Origin: an uncultured bacterium
GTDB taxonomy: Bacteria > Actinomycetota > Actinomycetes > S36-B12
Assembly: GCA_903850745.1 (NCBI GenBank)
Contig: CAINMH010000012.1
Span: 1-53,872 of the forward strand
DNA: 53,872 nt
Direction: 5' to 3'
Below, piece by piece: positions 9,701 to 18,385 of this stretch. Position numbers and translations under genes: made by a program. A model generated the notes under the pieces. It ran no database searches, was not told where the DNA came from, and saw only the letters and a program-made list of their open reading frames with translations. Position 1 is the first letter of the stretch. Every line of letters begins with the position of its first letter.

Positions 9701-10231
9701 CAGGTGCACCCGCTTAGGCATCGGCCAACCGAGTCGCACCAGAGCCTCGGCGTAGGCGCCGACCTGGAGCGCTGCAGTGCGCTTCGCTGATGTGGCGGAC
9801 TTTGCGTCAATGGGTTCGTAGACCGCGCGCCCATCGGCCCCACGCTCGATGTTGCCACTCTCGTCATAAGCGAGTGCGAGAAAGTCGACATAACCAAGGA
9901 AATCGCCCGTATAGAGAGTGGCCTGGTAGATGACCGGCACTTCATCGCACATGGCTTGCTCGGTGGCCTGCCAGGCGGCACGGTAGCTGGCATCGTCGTA
10001 GTTCACCGGTGTTGCGATGATGCGTACATCCCCTAGAGGCAACTCTTCGAGCCGGCGTCGCTCGTGCTGGCGGCCTTGCTCTGCGAGCAAATCGAGCATG
10101 GGGTCATCTACGCTCTCGTGCGCCAGATTGCCGAGGACGCGTGCCACATTCAACGCCACACGATGGTCGCACTCCAACTCCGCGACAAGGTCCTGCGGTG
10201 AGACTACCCAGCGCCCATCAATTCGTTGCAT
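6770..10231 (-). CDS. TM0106-family RecB-like nuclease fused to SF1 (DNA2-like) helicase
   Basis: CTRCDWATLCKDGR cluster; IWFDMEGFPQW RNaseH-like; Walker A VQGPPGTGKTYVGSRV; LLVIDEAGQFS; TVDKFQGREAPVVIVSM; LNVAVSRGKWACLLVHS. Confidence 0.9.
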   Translation of the reverse strand: MQRIDGRWVVSPQDLVAELECDHRVALNVARVLGNLAHESVDDPMLDLLAEQGRQHERRRLEELPLGDVRIIATPVNYDDASYRAAWQATEQAMCDEVPVIYQATLYTGDFLGYVDFLALAYDESGNIERGADGRAVYEPIDAKSATSAKRTAALQVGAYAEALVRLGWPMPKRVHLWLARDENWHGDADRFAAAAREVRERLQNRLETAGGLPDPIWAAQREACTRCDWATLCKDGRREDRDLSLVQGIRSTTRDKLIDAGIATIDQLATVDPTNRPNKVSTNTFEKLRAQAALQVRAEQAVEILFEVVDQNVLDAMPTRDAGDIWFDMEGFPQWLDGRSLEYMFGYGWLENGEFKFHAYIAHNRAEERIAFVSFVDEVMARRAANPGMHIYHYANYERAALLSLAQRHGVRESEVDQIVSEKRLVDLFKTVRNGMRFSTESLSLKYIEPVYNVTRAKDDDAVVSALGSVIEYDLFMQERANGHLPEAQERLDRIERYNEVDCLSTMELDDWLRALPGTSSAARSAAPFAPEGDSEDSGIAPEIATLIKALYSGVPDDLAQRTPEQRARALLAAAVNFHRREDRPQWWQMFEWSEADDDTLRDTPAIFVADHVSATDWGKSGRQRNERRSVTITSHTQEPRDVFDRPGPVFLLYDTPLLGAFRVEGPRNFRKASIVQIGNDIVVEELAGAEEEIWDALPIAVLPRGPVDTRALKKALTELAQEVCNRLSQSDEAFPPSTWGDLLLGDAPRRRTPLHRTGIDVDDIAMALKTADSYVAVQGPPGTGKTYVGSRVVARLAAEGWRIGVVAQSHAVVENFLEAVHDTDPLVPIGKEPQDGADQTMPWHVKKLDTFTDRQFKGFVIGGTAWTFCRDSVRTLGLDLLVIDEAGQFSLANAIATGRTVRTMLLLGDPQQLPQVSQAIHPEPVQLSVLEHVSAGNRVMPADRGYFLASTYRMHPALAAPVSRLQYDGRLHAAPVTSMRHLESIEAGITTIQVPHEGNTTSSIEEAREVVRLAKSLLGQTWIDAKHDVALAPRPLAEDDLIVVAAYNAQVRLIRRLLAESGLTSVPVGTVDKFQGREAPVVIVSMATSSGEDLPRGIDFLLSPNRLNVAVSRGKWACLLVHSPALRAIAPGSVEGLSYLGAFLGLTVTDD

Positions 10232-10393
10232 GATTCCCCCTGTTGAATTCCAAGGCCGAGCCTACGCGGCGCCCCGGATAGCTTTTCGCGCGCTCGACGA
10301 ACCCCGCTGGTAGCCACCCCGCCTGAGTCGGCTGGCTGCGTGCGAACAGCCAGCCCGCCCGCTCGTCGCTGTGAACGAACACCATCGAATCGG

Positions 10394-11719
10394 TCACAAC
10401 TCATCCTCGGAAGAATCAGGCGTGTTCGGCCGAGGCTTGCGACGCGACGTCTTCCCGCGGCTCTCTGCCATCGACTCCGTGAACATCTTGGAGTTGAACG
10501 CCATCGGCATCGTTTCCAGGCTCACTTCGAAGTCACGCAACTCTGCCAAGGTCTTGTCAAGGCGCGCGGCGACTTCCTCGGAGATGTCGGCGGCTTCGTT
10601 GCGCTTCGACGAAACTTTCTGCACTGCATCGGCGATGGCCGAGGCAGCGGTTTCGGGGTCGTAGTTGCGTAGAGCTTCGGCCGCGGCCTTCTTGGTCTCG
10701 TCGACCTCGAGGATGAGACGCTCGACTTCGACCACCGGGTTTGGCAGCACACCACGCGCTTCGTCTCCGGGCACCACGTTGACGACAATCGGCATCGTGA
10801 TGCGGTGCTCGGCAAGGTCGACTGCCGAAGTGAACTGCAGCTGTAGCTCAGCGATCGGCCGAGTTCCGAGCTCCCGTACGGCTTCGACTCCGAGTTGCAC
10901 CAAAAGGCGGCGCTGCTCGCCGGAGTAGAGGTCGCCTAGTGTGACAACCACCGAGCGGTCGTCGGCCCAGTGCGGAACATCGTGCCGCACGGTGATGCGG
11001 TTGACCGCTGCGTCACTTGGCGTGATTCGCAATGTGGCAGCGAGCACCGATACGTCGAGCAGATCGGACACCGTTTGTGCGATCTCGGCAGAGGCCACAT
11101 CGACTGTTTCAGCGAACCTGTGGGTGCCGTTGCCACCCCGTGTCATGGCGTCAAGCAGCACCTCGTCGTAATCGAGGCCGAGGCCGACGGTGCTGGTGAC
11201 AATAGAGTCGCTGACCGCACTGCGTGCCACATCGTGCATACGCTGCGGATCGACCTCGCCGGCGTTGGCGTGACCATCGGAAAGCAGCAACAACGTGGCA
11301 CCGGTGTGTCCGGTGGCAGCGAGCGACGACTTCACTTCACGCAAGGCCAGCAGGTAGCCACCCGAAAGATTGGTAGAACCACCAGAATGGATGCCGCGCA
11401 CCGTGTGAATGAGTGCTTCGAGGTTGTGGTCGGCCATCGGACGAACCGGAATGGTGACCTGCGCATCGTCATCGAAAACGACCAAGCCGAAGCAGTCGCG
11501 CTGCCCGAGCCGTCGCGCCAGGGACTCGATGGACGTGCGGGCCGCCTCTAGTGGCTCGCCACTCATGGAACCGGAGCGGTCGAGTACCACGACCAACGTA
11601 CGTGCGGGACGTTCGGCAACTCGCTCATCGGCGGGTGCAGTGAGCTCGAGCAGGCACGTGACCTGGTTCTCCTCGTCGAGGGCGATCAGGTCAAGATCAA
11701 GATGGGCTGTGATGTGCAT
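10394..11719 (-). CDS. VWA domain-containing protein
   Basis: MHITAHLDLDLIALDEENQVTCLLELTAP...VVVLDRSGSMSGEPLEAAR (MIDAS DxSxS), LLLLSDGHANAGEVDP. Confidence 0.9.
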   Translation of the reverse strand: MHITAHLDLDLIALDEENQVTCLLELTAPADERVAERPARTLVVVLDRSGSMSGEPLEAARTSIESLARRLGQRDCFGLVVFDDDAQVTIPVRPMADHNLEALIHTVRGIHSGGSTNLSGGYLLALREVKSSLAATGHTGATLLLLSDGHANAGEVDPQRMHDVARSAVSDSIVTSTVGLGLDYDEVLLDAMTRGGNGTHRFAETVDVASAEIAQTVSDLLDVSVLAATLRITPSDAAVNRITVRHDVPHWADDRSVVVTLGDLYSGEQRRLLVQLGVEAVRELGTRPIAELQLQFTSAVDLAEHRITMPIVVNVVPGDEARGVLPNPVVEVERLILEVDETKKAAAEALRNYDPETAASAIADAVQKVSSKRNEAADISEEVAARLDKTLAELRDFEVSLETMPMAFNSKMFTESMAESRGKTSRRKPRPNTPDSSEDEL

Positions 11720-11729
11720 GGTTGCCTCC

Positions 11730-12089
11730 TCAGGCTTCTGTCGAACGATCGAACGTGCTGGGTGTTGCGTGCTCAGCAATGAGCCCTTCCGCAGATGGGC
11801 CCAGCAGCCACGCCTCGAAGTTCCCGTTGGAGAGAACTGCGTTGCCGCGACGGCTTCGCTGGAGTGTCAAGGCACTTGCGGCGCTGAACCCGTGGTGCAT
11901 CAGCACCAAGGCCATCACGAGGCCGGACCTGTTAACCCCCGCTTGGCAGCGGATCAGAACCCGCTCACCTGCGAGCCAGTGTTGGTACGCGTTGCGTGCC
12001 AAGCTGACTGCTTTAAGTTCTACCAGTGGGGTCAGACAACTATCGGGAAAGCCAAACCGCAGCTCCTCGACTCCCCATGGCGCGGGCAT
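11730..12089 (-). CDS. Dual-specificity-phosphatase-like protein, possibly truncated or degraded
   Basis: VLIRCQAGVNRSGLVMALVLM carries the C-x5-R signature; directly upstream of the VWA gene on the same strand. Confidence 0.6.
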   Translation of the reverse strand: MPAPWGVEELRFGFPDSCLTPLVELKAVSLARNAYQHWLAGERVLIRCQAGVNRSGLVMALVLMHHGFSAASALTLQRSRRGNAVLSNGNFEAWLLGPSAEGLIAEHATPSTFDRSTEA

Positions 12090-12225
12090 CGCATCGGCGT
12101 CCTCGGTTCCGCCTTGCCAAAGGCCCGGAAGGATCTCTGTTGGCGCATATTCGGGCCAATGCTGAACCTAAGTGTCAGCCCCGACGGCTACGGTGAAAAC
12201 GAAAGACAAAGCGGTTGGGGGAGTT

Positions 12226-12858
12226 ATGCGCGAAGAAGAACGTTTGGCGCACCTGCGGTCTTGGCAGTTGACCGCCGAAATAGTCGGTCGCGGGCTTCCA
12301 GAACTCTTCCTTATGTGCCTGCGCTCGGCTGATGGCCAAAGTGACTGCCTCTATCTGTATGACGTCCAGATGTCTCCTCGAATCATCATCGATCGACGGG
12401 GCCCGATTACCACACACGAGGGGCGCGTCTGGGCGTATGACGAGTGGAATCAGCGGGCAGCCGATGATGCAGCCGGCTTCGCTGAGGAGATCGGAATGGA
12501 TGAACTTGGCATGTGGTTGTGTGCTGATGAGACGCCTGATTCCCGCGTCGCTGTTGCCTGCTATTCGATCGCTGCCGTTTTGGAGAATCCGGAGGCCCGA
12601 GCTCTTCCAATTTGGCACGAATCCATTGAAGGCGAGGATGGCTTCGTTCAGGAACGTCTGCTTGCACTGTACGAATTCGCCGATGGAATTCTGGGCGATG
12701 CGCAGGAGATGCCTAGAGGGGAGGAGTCTCCAAGGTTTCCGGCTGCTGCTTGGCTGTGGGCGATCGAATTAGATGGAGAATCTAGCCGCATCTTCAACAT
12801 CCGACACGCGGTCAGCTATCGCATGGACGACATGATCTTCAATCTCAATTACCCGTAG
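12226..12858 (+). CDS. Hypothetical protein
   Basis: MREEERLAHLRSWQLTAEIVGRGLPELFLMCLRSADG...; longer GTG start at 12172 possible. Confidence 0.55.
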   Translation: MREEERLAHLRSWQLTAEIVGRGLPELFLMCLRSADGQSDCLYLYDVQMSPRIIIDRRGPITTHEGRVWAYDEWNQRAADDAAGFAEEIGMDELGMWLCADETPDSRVAVACYSIAAVLENPEARALPIWHESIEGEDGFVQERLLALYEFADGILGDAQEMPRGEESPRFPAAAWLWAIELDGESSRIFNIRHAVSYRMDDMIFNLNYP

Positions 12859-12932
12859 TTGTCTGCGTTTCGTTCGAACCGAACGGCCGCACATCTCATC
12901 ACTGATTTAGTTAACTAAACGGGAGGGTCAAA

Positions 12933-13094
12933 ATGTCTGAGAAAAAGAAGCAAGAGTTGAAGGTTGTATCGACGCCCAAGGCACCGGCTCGTATGACGGA
13001 CGAAGAAATCATGGCTTGGGCCCAGGAGGCTTGGAAGCACTTGGTGAAAGACATGCAGCCTGAGCCGCCTGACCCCGAAAAGGAATCCAAATGA
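12933..13094 (+). CDS. Small hypothetical protein (53 aa)
   Basis: RBS-like gggagg upstream; MSEKKKQELKVVSTPKAPARMTDEEIMAWAQEAWKHLVKDMQPEPPDPEKESK; ATGA overlap with next ORF; below the ORF-track cutoff. Confidence 0.55.
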   Translation: MSEKKKQELKVVSTPKAPARMTDEEIMAWAQEAWKHLVKDMQPEPPDPEKESK

Positions 13095-13603
13095 GCGAAA
13101 AGAAGCGCGTTAGTTCTCCGACCGAGGTCTACAACCAATGGGTCAAGGCGAATGCTGGGATGGACCCTATGCAGCCAACCGACGAGCAAGACGCGGATTA
13201 CATGAAACGGCTGGTCGAAGCCGACCCCAGCATCACCGGCAAAGGATGGGCTGAAGCGGTGGCGGAGATGAGTGAAGAAGAGCACGCCGAGCTGTTACAA
13301 CGTCCCGAATACTGCGGAGTGAACCCCGCCACACCAGATGCGGAAGCGGCAATCTCAGATCGGATCACTTGGGGTGTTCAGACCGCGGAATCAATGCTCC
13401 GCAGGCAGGCTGGGGCGACCTTCGAATTGGTATCTCCACTCGGCCCTGTCACCGTACGAGACCGGGCGGGCGAGCTAGTGGCCACCTTCACCGAAGACGG
13501 CTGGACCGAGTCAGATGGGTCAGTGCATTTGTGGAGCAACATTCGCGAGGGCGGACCCCACGCGATTGGACAATCCATCATGCGCAAGTACCTCAGAGAT
13601 TGA
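13091..13603 (+). CDS. Hypothetical protein, partner of the preceding small ORF
   Basis: MSEKKRVSSPTEVYNQWVKANAGMDPMQPTDEQDADYMKRLVEADPS...; translationally coupled start. Confidence 0.6.
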   Translation: MSEKKRVSSPTEVYNQWVKANAGMDPMQPTDEQDADYMKRLVEADPSITGKGWAEAVAEMSEEEHAELLQRPEYCGVNPATPDAEAAISDRITWGVQTAESMLRRQAGATFELVSPLGPVTVRDRAGELVATFTEDGWTESDGSVHLWSNIREGGPHAIGQSIMRKYLRD

Positions 13604-13614
13604 CGCCGCTAAGG

Positions 13615-16380
13615 CTAAGAGCGGTAAACGCGCAAGTCGTGAGTCAGGGCCTTGACTAGGCCTGGCGGAATTGCAACGCGCTCCGCGATTTGGTCTGTGC
13701 CAGATTCGGAGAGATCCTCTTGCTCACCCATCACAATATTGAACCAACGAGCCCGATCAGTGACGACCTTGTATGTCTTCTCATCCTGAAGTCCAGTCGT
13801 GTATGGCTGGTATATCTCGATGGGTGATCCAATGATCTCGGATCGGCTTCCAATGCGGTCCACCCGACCGTTTCTCTGCTCAAGGGAGCTCGGGTTCCAA
13901 TCGAGATCATGATGAATTACCGTTCGGCACTCCCAATGCAGATCAACGCCCTCACTTAACACCGGACTCGCAATGAGAACCTCGGGGAAGAATGGCATAT
14001 TGAATGCAGTGACAAGCACTTCGCGCGTCTCCTGCTTTACGCCACCATTGGCAAGCCGCACATTGGGGAGAACCATGGTCTTATGTGTGTCGCCTTCGGC
14101 GGAGAGCAAAGTGGTCATCGTGCGACCGGTTTTGTATTCGTCAAGCGATTTGAGAACCTGAGCGCGACGCTGGTCGGGGAGCTTCGCGAGACGTTCTAGG
14201 AATCGCTCAAGGCGGTCTCGCAAGGGCTCGCTCCCGCCATCGTCACCTCGGAGTGCGGCGAGAAGTGCATCGCCATCTTGCCCGTGCGGCAATACGTAGC
14301 GCACGATAAAGGACTCTGTCCGAAGGAAACCGCGGACTACGTCCCCAAACAACTCCGACTCCTCAGGAGTGAAATTCATGGGGCGGCACATATCCAGCAA
14401 GAGAGCATCAATCTCTCTTCGCGTACGAGAGTCAGAGTCAAGAGAGTTAATCGCGATGCGCTTGAGTCTTTCCGAAATCGCTACTGAATCACTCGGGTCG
14501 ATATTGAGCAATCGGGCGGCGTCGTCGAAGATCCGGCGCTCAATGGCCGCTGACACCTCTCGCCGGAGAGCTTTCCCAGTTTCGCGATAGAAGCAGAAGA
14601 TGAGGACCTTCTCTCCAGCAGCCCAGGCCCTGACGGTTCGATCGACAGTTGCTGCGACTTTGGGGTGCACTGGGGTGCCGGGTTCGCGATCGCGAGGAAG
14701 CGCCTTTTCAATCCGGTCCAGGTACCACGCGAGATCGGGGTCATGTTCTAGCTGCCCGGGAGAGTCGTCACCGTCCACGTCGAGGCGACCCTCTCGCGTG
14801 AATCGGTACGCCTCAAACGAGGAGGCAAGGCCCTCAGCAAAATGGGCGCGCGCCGATGAGCCTCTCCTATTGTTCTCGGCCACGATAGTTCGGGCTCGAG
14901 CTGCAATGAGGAATGGAAAGAGTGCATCAGACGGGATATTCAGCCCGACTTCGGGATTTCCTTGATCGCGGATTGCTTCCCCCGGGAGTACAACTCTTCG
15001 AGTCGATCGATCGTCACGAACGTGGCGTATGATCCACGGCGCAAGGAGTTTCTGTGTCTTCGCGCAATCGCGCACCAGTCTTGAGACATCAGCTCGCGCT
15101 TCACTCACCCGGCCATTTGTCGTCGTGAGAACTCCCATTTTCTCATCCCACCACGAATCAGGTACCTCCCCCAGATCTGAAGGAGTGAGCCGTCCCCAAG
15201 CACGTTCGAAGAGCTTGGCAGATTCCTGATATCGGTCCAATGCTGAGGCTAGAGACGTGAGAGTCCCGTTGAACTCTGTAGCAGCTGCAGCGTTGGGCCA
15301 GTTGATTCCGTTAAAGCGTTCTAGCACGCTGATGAGTTCTTGATGACCTAGCTGAAATGGAGTGGCCGTCAGGAACAGCATTCGATCAAATTTGCCCGCG
15401 AGGGCCCCACCTGAGTGCAGAGCCTCGGCGTCACCCACACCCTCTGGGGTGGTGAAGAGCCGAGCAACTCGGGTGTGGTGGCGAACGTGATGCGCTTCAT
15501 CCAGGATCAAAAGTGGAGAGTGAATTGAGGCATGGCCGATGGCGCCATTCCATACATCTTGAATCGCAGCAATCAATTCAGGTTTGATTCTCTTGAGTCG
15601 CCTATCAATGTTTGGGCTTTGGTTCAGCGGTAGAGATCTCAGTACCTCCCGGAGAGGCGCGAGAGACACACCGCTGTCTTTGATCATGCTCGGGAGGCGA
15701 AGGAAAACCGGATCATCGTCCAGTTGTGGACCCTTTTTCCGAGAGTTCCAAAGGTCCTTCCATTCCGAGATTGGTGTTTCCAGTAAGAGCAGGGTCGTGT
15801 CCTCGTCGAAGTTGTTTCGTAGGAGAGAAGAAGCCCAGCGGGCAAAAGCACTCTTTTGCCGCGAAAGTTGAGTCCGGTGAAATGCCGCCTTAATGATGGC
15901 GAGTCGAGTGAACGGATCATCGACCTGACGCGTTAGTGCCCCGTGGGCGACAAACGCGATGTCAGTCCGTGAATCATCAAAGAGACGAAGAAAGTCAGCG
16001 GGCTTCTCCACAGTGTGATCAGTCGCGACCAGTCCGTGTCCCTTTGGTAAGCAATTTTGCTCGAAGGTGACCCACTCCAGCGGCCACTTAGTCTTCAAAG
16101 CAGGAGGGACCATTACGACTACCGGACTTTTGCGACCGGTCGAAAGCGCGACCGACGCTGCTACAGCAAGTGCGACGAAAGTCTTCCCGAGCCCGACCTC
16201 ATCAGCAAGTACTAATCCCGGCTGTTCCTGAAGACGCGTAATGATGGCCTGTGCCGTCTGTGTTTGGCGCGCAGCGTCCGCGGCACTGATCGCATCACTA
16301 CCACCAAGGGTGATCTCGGGCCGCCATGCGAAGCGGGCGGCTTGGTTACGAGGCATGGAGCGCCACGCTTTCCCGGACAT
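13615..16380 (-). CDS. SNF2-like/DEAH superfamily 2 helicase (candidate defence operon gene 3)
   Basis: LVLADEVGLGKTFVALAVAAS; LLILDEAHHVRHH; LFLTATPFQLG; VLIASPVLSEGVDLHWECRTVIHHDLDWNPSSLEQRNGRVDRIGS. Confidence 0.92.
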   Translation of the reverse strand: MSGKAWRSMPRNQAARFAWRPEITLGGSDAISAADAARQTQTAQAIITRLQEQPGLVLADEVGLGKTFVALAVAASVALSTGRKSPVVVMVPPALKTKWPLEWVTFEQNCLPKGHGLVATDHTVEKPADFLRLFDDSRTDIAFVAHGALTRQVDDPFTRLAIIKAAFHRTQLSRQKSAFARWASSLLRNNFDEDTTLLLLETPISEWKDLWNSRKKGPQLDDDPVFLRLPSMIKDSGVSLAPLREVLRSLPLNQSPNIDRRLKRIKPELIAAIQDVWNGAIGHASIHSPLLILDEAHHVRHHTRVARLFTTPEGVGDAEALHSGGALAGKFDRMLFLTATPFQLGHQELISVLERFNGINWPNAAAATEFNGTLTSLASALDRYQESAKLFERAWGRLTPSDLGEVPDSWWDEKMGVLTTTNGRVSEARADVSRLVRDCAKTQKLLAPWIIRHVRDDRSTRRVVLPGEAIRDQGNPEVGLNIPSDALFPFLIAARARTIVAENNRRGSSARAHFAEGLASSFEAYRFTREGRLDVDGDDSPGQLEHDPDLAWYLDRIEKALPRDREPGTPVHPKVAATVDRTVRAWAAGEKVLIFCFYRETGKALRREVSAAIERRIFDDAARLLNIDPSDSVAISERLKRIAINSLDSDSRTRREIDALLLDMCRPMNFTPEESELFGDVVRGFLRTESFIVRYVLPHGQDGDALLAALRGDDGGSEPLRDRLERFLERLAKLPDQRRAQVLKSLDEYKTGRTMTTLLSAEGDTHKTMVLPNVRLANGGVKQETREVLVTAFNMPFFPEVLIASPVLSEGVDLHWECRTVIHHDLDWNPSSLEQRNGRVDRIGSRSEIIGSPIEIYQPYTTGLQDEKTYKVVTDRARWFNIVMGEQEDLSESGTDQIAERVAIPPGLVKALTHDLRVYRS

Positions 16381-18385
16381 ACTCGTGTAGCTCTGAGCCT
16401 GAAGGCAGCGGTGGGAGTCGGTCGTAGGCAGCCTGCCACCGGGATTGCATCACGCTCTTTGCGTTGGATACAGCCGTCGCATCGAGGCCTTGCACTGCGG
16501 TTGCCCACTCAACTCTGTGTAGCGTGATCTGAATTTCTGCCAGGAGGAAGTGCGCAAGCTCGAGAGGCAAATCCTCGGCCTCGAACTGGTTTACCCAGCC
16601 CTCAGCTAGGCGGGCAGGGGAGATAACTCCTGTTAGGCGCCATGACAGTGCGGCTCCAGTCGGGCAGGGGCGCGATAGCTGTCGACGAAGTGTGTCCAAG
16701 GCCCGCCCGTAGGTCGTCATTCGGCGTAGGAGCGCTCGCGAGTCGTCGTAGGCTCTCAGAGGATCTAGAAGCAAATTTGATGTGGAGGCGTGTTCGTTCG
16801 AGTCCCAGCTTTCGAGGAGGCGCTCGAAAGTGATCGAAGGATCGACTCCTCGCAACGACAGAGCTTGAATGATTAGGTCGATGGGAATTGCCCTCAGTCG
16901 ATCATCAAGTGGCAGGTCAGCAGGCTCAGCCACGTTAATGATCCAATCGGCATGCTGCTCATGCCCTTTCGGGTCTGTCCACTTCACGATCAGGCCGAGC
17001 GGAAGGGCTTCACCATTTGCGACTTGGTAGCGCACCACGTCTCCGGAAATTGAAGAGTCCGAACTCGCGACCATCAATTTGTTATCCGTGGTCTTAGCTT
17101 CCCACCATTGAGGTAATTCTTGGGGATCGACCTTCATGAGAAGCTCCCAGCGCTCACCACATCGTGAAAGAACAGCACTTAGGAAAGCTGCCGGCAGGAT
17201 TGCGCCAGACGGCTCATCCTCTTGCTCATCGTCGAGGGGCCCAAACCGAACAGCATCCATATCGATGTGCTCTGAGTCGGGTAGGACCTTTTGGAGCGCT
17301 TTGCCCAGTGCGCTCGATTGAGGAGCGCCGAAGATTACGTTGAGTTCGATATTCCCAGCGACAGGGTTTAGGCCAAGGCCAGCTGAGGTCATGTTCGAGG
17401 ATCCGATCATGAGCGAGATCCATTCATCGCTCTCGACAAGCAACGCCTTTGCATGCAGTCGTCGAAACTCGTTGCCTGGATAGTCAGAGATGCCGTCCAA
17501 CTCGATCGTTATGCCCTGACGACAGGCTCGTTTAGGAAGACCATCAGGCGCATTGGTGAGCTGCCCAGCGTCGGAAACTCTAATTGGCACTGCGAGGTAT
17601 GCACTCGCTTCACCTGTGGCAGCCAGCAAGCCAGTGAGAGCACGAACCGCATCGTTCTTGCCCGCATCTTCGCGGTCCCAGTACGGAGACATCGCCGTGA
17701 GTCGTCGGGCTTTCGGACCCACCCAAGAATCTCGAAGGACGTCTAAGGCTGACTGTCCCGGTCGGGACGGCGCAAGAGTCACTCGCGCATCTGTTCGTGC
17801 AGGAGGCGCCACTTCAAGAATCCGCTGTTCTAGAAGATCCACCGCGGCGAGGGCCCTAGATTTCGGGCCTGTAGCTGTGACATCGTCTGGGACCAGCAAG
17901 ACTATGCGCCTCAGCTCCTCTGCGTAGTCATCCCAGAATTTCCTCGGGACTTGTCCGTTGGATTCGAGTTCGAAGGCGACCGCGATCTCCTGCTGCCGCC
18001 GGTATCCCGCCGGTGTGAGATTTGCGGATCCGATGATGATGCGTATGGAGTTCTCCCACATGAGCATCGCAGTCTTGGCATGGAGTAGACCGCCCTTGTG
18101 GACGACTGGAAGTACGTCCCAACGAAGATTGCGAGCCTCAACGCCTGCGCTACGGTCAATGATCGCGGTCGCTGTCACTTGAGCAAGGCACTCCTCTAGC
18201 TCATTGAGTTGCACCAGTGAAGAAGTGGAACCTTCTCCTAAGGCGACGCGCATGCCGAGAAAGCGTGCGAGGCAATCGTCACGAAAAAAGTCTGTATCGA
18301 AGGTGAAAGAGGTGGCCACTACGGCCATGGGTTGACCGGCTCCCTCGGGTGCCAACCAGTGGTCAAGAAGTCTCTGTTCATCCAT
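16346..18385 (-). CDS. Phospholipase D-like protein with two HKD motifs (candidate defence operon gene 2)
   Basis: LLHAKTAMLMWENSIRIIIGSANLTPAGYRRQQEIAV and RRLHAKALLVESDEWISLMIGSSNMTSAGLGL. Confidence 0.9.
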   Translation of the reverse strand: MDEQRLLDHWLAPEGAGQPMAVVATSFTFDTDFFRDDCLARFLGMRVALGEGSTSSLVQLNELEECLAQVTATAIIDRSAGVEARNLRWDVLPVVHKGGLLHAKTAMLMWENSIRIIIGSANLTPAGYRRQQEIAVAFELESNGQVPRKFWDDYAEELRRIVLLVPDDVTATGPKSRALAAVDLLEQRILEVAPPARTDARVTLAPSRPGQSALDVLRDSWVGPKARRLTAMSPYWDREDAGKNDAVRALTGLLAATGEASAYLAVPIRVSDAGQLTNAPDGLPKRACRQGITIELDGISDYPGNEFRRLHAKALLVESDEWISLMIGSSNMTSAGLGLNPVAGNIELNVIFGAPQSSALGKALQKVLPDSEHIDMDAVRFGPLDDEQEDEPSGAILPAAFLSAVLSRCGERWELLMKVDPQELPQWWEAKTTDNKLMVASSDSSISGDVVRYQVANGEALPLGLIVKWTDPKGHEQHADWIINVAEPADLPLDDRLRAIPIDLIIQALSLRGVDPSITFERLLESWDSNEHASTSNLLLDPLRAYDDSRALLRRMTTYGRALDTLRRQLSRPCPTGAALSWRLTGVISPARLAEGWVNQFEAEDLPLELAHFLLAEIQITLHRVEWATAVQGLDATAVSNAKSVMQSRWQAAYDRLPPLPSGSELHEYVRESVALHAS

